Shown: one piece after another, positions 5,682 to 7,726 of the stretch | How positions within the stretch are numbered: the first letter of the stretch is position 1 | How the letters are laid out: each line of letters opens with the position of its first letter | From: DAONLM01 sp035406685 | Lineage (GTDB): Bacteria > Spirochaetota > GWE2-31-10 > MWDO01 | DNA length: 7,726 nt | Reading direction: 5' to 3' | NCBI GenBank assembly: GCA_035406685.1 | Contig: DAONLM010000147.1 | Coordinates: forward strand, 1-7,726 | Translations under genes and position numbers: made by a program | Notes under the pieces: model-generated | Seen by the model: only the letters and a program-made list of their open reading frames with translations | What the model was told of the DNA's origin: nothing | The model's database searches: none

Positions 5682-7537
5682 ATTTTTAACTTTTTTAATA
5701 TATTTTCATCTACAATACCGTCGTTATTATATCCTCTTATTTTATAATACTTTTTTAACATTTTTTCAAGAGGGACAACTGCTTTTCTTTTATAATTACT
5801 ATTATCTTCTTTTAAAAATCTCTCTGGCAATGTATCATCTTTTTTAGTAATCCCTATTTTATTATTTAAGTATCTTTCTAAAATATGAATTCTTTCACCA
5901 GTTTTTAAAAAGTCCCATTTATTCATTCTAATTCCAGTTATACTAAAGAAAAAATCAGAAAATATAAACCAATCCATTAAGGCTATTGCTATGTTAGGCA
6001 TAAAATTCATTGCAAAAGATAGAATAAATTTTGGCGTCCATTTTGCAACAAATGGCTCCAGCATATATGCAAATCCTGTAAATTGACAGGTGTGCAAAGA
6101 ATTAACACCAGCCCATAAATCCTCAAAAAATTTTACCCACACATGTTTACCATAAGTGGAATATGGATTAATATAATTAAATATGACCTCAATACCAACG
6201 ACAAAAGAGGATAGATGACAGCCACCTCTATTGGCAACAGCATAGTTTAATCCCTGTCCCCATGCCCCGCGTGGATCATACGCAGCAAGTTCCAGACCCT
6301 TTACATGAATGGCAAATTCTTTACCACCATATTTTTCTGATAGCCTCTTGGTGCTAAGAGCAAGTTCTTTACCAATATCTTTCTTATATGCTATATTTCT
6401 TATTGTATCAGCAATGTTATCGCTTTTACCAAATTTTAAATCAGTCTTCATTAATCCTTTTTCTGTTGCTTCCATTGTATAAGCAAGAGTTGCTCCTAAT
6501 GAGATTGTATCAAGCCCCATCTCATTGGCAAGCTCATTCCATTCACCTATTATATCTGGATCATAAATGCCAAGATTTGGTCCCATAAGTCCAGTAGTTT
6601 CATATTCTGGAATCTGTCTTGTCTTACCATCAGGATATCCCCCTTTATGTCCGCACAGGATAAGACATGGTTTACAGGTAGAGGGTTTTGAATTATATCT
6701 TTCAGCCATTGCTTCACCGGTAACATATTTGGCATTTTCATTAAATCTAAAAGAAAAATTATTAACAGGTAATATACCAAATTTATTACATATAGAAAGA
6801 TTATAAGTAGTTCCGAATTTTCTATATGCTTTTGAGGTAAATTCATTTCTGTTTATAAATTTTATTGCCTTATTTTTTACTTTATTAAAAAGTCTTTCAT
6901 TTTTAGGTTTTATAGAATATATTCCACCTTTTGCAACAATTGCTTTAAGATTTTTACTGCCCATTACAGCGCCAAATCCATCCCTTCCTAAAAATCTATG
7001 GCCTGATGCTATATTTGCATATAATACCATATTCTCACCAGCAGGACCAATCACGCATGCCCCATCGTTTGAAGATAAATTAAGATCTTTTTGTGTCTCT
7101 GATGTTGTTTTACCCCATAAATGCTCTGCATCAAAAAATTCTACTTTATTATCAGTCACAACAATATATGTTGGTTTTTCTGCTTTGCCAGTTATTAAGA
7201 GTCCATCATATCCAGCGGTTTTAAGAGCCATTCCAAAAGGGCCGCCACAAGAAGATGTCCCAATTATTCCAGTAAGAGGGGATTTAGTAAGACAACACCA
7301 TCTACCACTACAAGGAGCTCCTGTGCCCATCATTACCCCGGTCATAAATATAAGGTAATTATCCTCGGAAAAAGGATCTTTTTGTAAATCCATTTTTTCA
7401 GATAAAAGTTTTAATCCCAATCCCTTAGCACTCATATACAATTTAAGATAATCTTCAGTAATCTTAAATTCATTATAGATCTTCTTACTTAGATTTACCT
7501 CTAAATATCTATTAGAGGTTCCGAGGATATCCTTCAT
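5675..7537 (-). CDS. Aldehyde:ferredoxin oxidoreductase family tungsto/molybdoenzyme
   Basis: The 620-residue cytoplasmic enzyme belongs to the AFOR family, which oxidises aldehydes to carboxylates (or runs the reverse) using a bis-pterin W or Mo site and a [4Fe-4S] cluster that passes electrons to ferredoxin. The N-terminal domain has TKSPLTG (84-90) and GGPFGMALKTAGYDGLLITGK (98-118). The cluster motif C-x2-C-x3-C is at Cys288, Cys291 and Cys295, with the fourth ligand at Cys484 (LHTCQFTGF). DPRGAWGQGLNYAVANRGGCH (421-441) and the family C-terminal motif DDTLPERF (567-574) are intact. The first three cluster ligands carry the same residue numbers that I recall for the Pyrococcus furiosus enzyme, supporting the ATG at 7537 over longer in-frame starts at 7615 and 7588. 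Odd points are extra cysteines at 76, 81, 82 and 97 and a hydrophobic insertion near 498-535. The substrate cannot be told. No ferredoxin or pterin-cofactor gene is adjacent. The TAG stop lies inside a tandem repeat. Confidence 0.95.
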   Translation of the reverse strand: MKDILGTSNRYLEVNLSKKIYNEFKITEDYLKLYMSAKGLGLKLLSEKMDLQKDPFSEDNYLIFMTGVMMGTGAPCSGRWCCLTKSPLTGIIGTSSCGGPFGMALKTAGYDGLLITGKAEKPTYIVVTDNKVEFFDAEHLWGKTTSETQKDLNLSSNDGACVIGPAGENMVLYANIASGHRFLGRDGFGAVMGSKNLKAIVAKGGIYSIKPKNERLFNKVKNKAIKFINRNEFTSKAYRKFGTTYNLSICNKFGILPVNNFSFRFNENAKYVTGEAMAERYNSKPSTCKPCLILCGHKGGYPDGKTRQIPEYETTGLMGPNLGIYDPDIIGEWNELANEMGLDTISLGATLAYTMEATEKGLMKTDLKFGKSDNIADTIRNIAYKKDIGKELALSTKRLSEKYGGKEFAIHVKGLELAAYDPRGAWGQGLNYAVANRGGCHLSSFVVGIEVIFNYINPYSTYGKHVWVKFFEDLWAGVNSLHTCQFTGFAYMLEPFVAKWTPKFILSFAMNFMPNIAIALMDWFIFSDFFFSITGIRMNKWDFLKTGERIHILERYLNNKIGITKKDDTLPERFLKEDNSNYKRKAVVPLEKMLKKYYKIRGYNNDGIVDENILKKLKIL

Positions 7538-7541
7538 AATA

Positions 7542-7555
7542 TCCTTCCTTCCTTC
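7542..7555 (-). promoter_or_regulatory. Strong, repeated ribosome binding site of the AFOR gene
   Basis: The minus strand reads GAAGGAAGGAAGGA ending four bases before the ATG at 7537; the middle AAGGA is at the optimal eight-base distance. It is the best Shine-Dalgarno site in the window and decides the start. Three GGA registers in tandem could let ribosomes bind in more than one position. Confidence 0.85.
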
Positions 7556-7567
7556 TGTTTTTTTAAA

Positions 7568-7596
7568 AATATAACTCAAAAACCCCATTTTGTCAA
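7568..7596 (-). promoter_or_regulatory. Sigma-70-type promoter of the AFOR gene
   Basis: An exact TTGACA (7596-7591), a 17-base spacer and TATATT (7573-7568) form a near-consensus housekeeping promoter. The predicted start site near 7561 gives a leader of only about 24 nt, which contains the GGAAGGA ribosome binding site. The promoter overlaps the 5' part of the longer in-frame reading frame, so starts at 7615 or 7588 are excluded for transcripts made here. The leader is too short for a riboswitch such as a Moco or tungsten-cofactor sensor. Confidence 0.7.
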
Positions 7597-7726
7597 ATGA
7601 TTTATAGTATATCAAATTAATTTGGATGCAATTTTATTTTTAGGCAACTTTTTTAATTTTTTTTCTAAAAATTGTAAAGGATTTTCTCAAAAATTTTGTG
7701 ATTAATATATAGAAATATTTTTTATG

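Noticed and set aside
6550..6846. 98-residue minus-strand frame inside the AFOR gene
   Set aside because: It lies in another frame of a well-conserved coding region, lacks domain features and is a shadow.
7538..7615. N-terminal extension of the AFOR protein by 26 residues (in-frame starts at 7615 and 7588)
   Set aside because: The extension overlaps the TTGACA-17-TATATT promoter, has no ribosome binding site, and would shift the protein away from the usual family N-terminus; the ATG at 7537 has an excellent site.
7616..7726. Possible riboswitch or divergent gene start at the right edge (plus-strand ATG at 7724)
   Set aside because: The stretch is almost pure A/T with no stable stems, no ribosome binding site precedes the terminal ATG, and the window ends before any codon can be read.

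Overview
The window is a strongly AT-rich stretch of bacterial chromosome in which every convincing gene lies on the minus strand, so it reads from right (7726) to left (1). The genes have Shine-Dalgarno sites and a near-consensus sigma-70-type promoter. Codon use is rich in AAA, ATA and TTA. An aldehyde:ferredoxin oxidoreductase family enzyme, which uses tungsten or molybdenum, suggests an anaerobic or microaerophilic low-GC bacterium. I cannot place it in a phylum from this sequence alone.

Layout in transcription order. First comes an AFOR-family tungsto/molybdoenzyme (5675-7537), with its own promoter about 30-60 bases upstream and a very strong ribosome binding site that fixes its start. 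Next is a 138-base gap with a perfect tandem 22-bp repeat that covers the AFOR stop codon and supplies a candidate -35 element for the next unit. Then follow four tightly packed genes that look like one operon: a small STAS/anti-anti-sigma-like protein resembling the cyanobacterial Slr1659 family (5168-5536); a membrane ferric-reductase-like haem b/FAD/NAD(P) oxidoreductase (3941-5137); an exopolyphosphatase/GppA-type phosphatase with a C-terminal HD domain (2379-3932); and polyphosphate kinase 1 (271-2379). Gaps inside this unit are 30 nt, 8 nt and a 1-nt overlap. The last 270 bases (1-270) hold no gene, but they contain two candidate hairpin terminators for the polyphosphate operon.

Functional picture. 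Ppk1 makes polyphosphate from ATP and Ppx degrades it, so the operon holds both arms of polyphosphate turnover. Its co-transcription with a membrane electron-transfer protein and a possible phospho-switch protein is unusual and suggests that polyphosphate level and redox or stress state may be linked; that link is inference. The AFOR enzyme upstream would reversibly oxidise an aldehyde to a carboxylate with low-potential electrons; no ferredoxin or cofactor-synthesis gene lies beside it here. I see no mobile element, CRISPR array, tRNA or rRNA.
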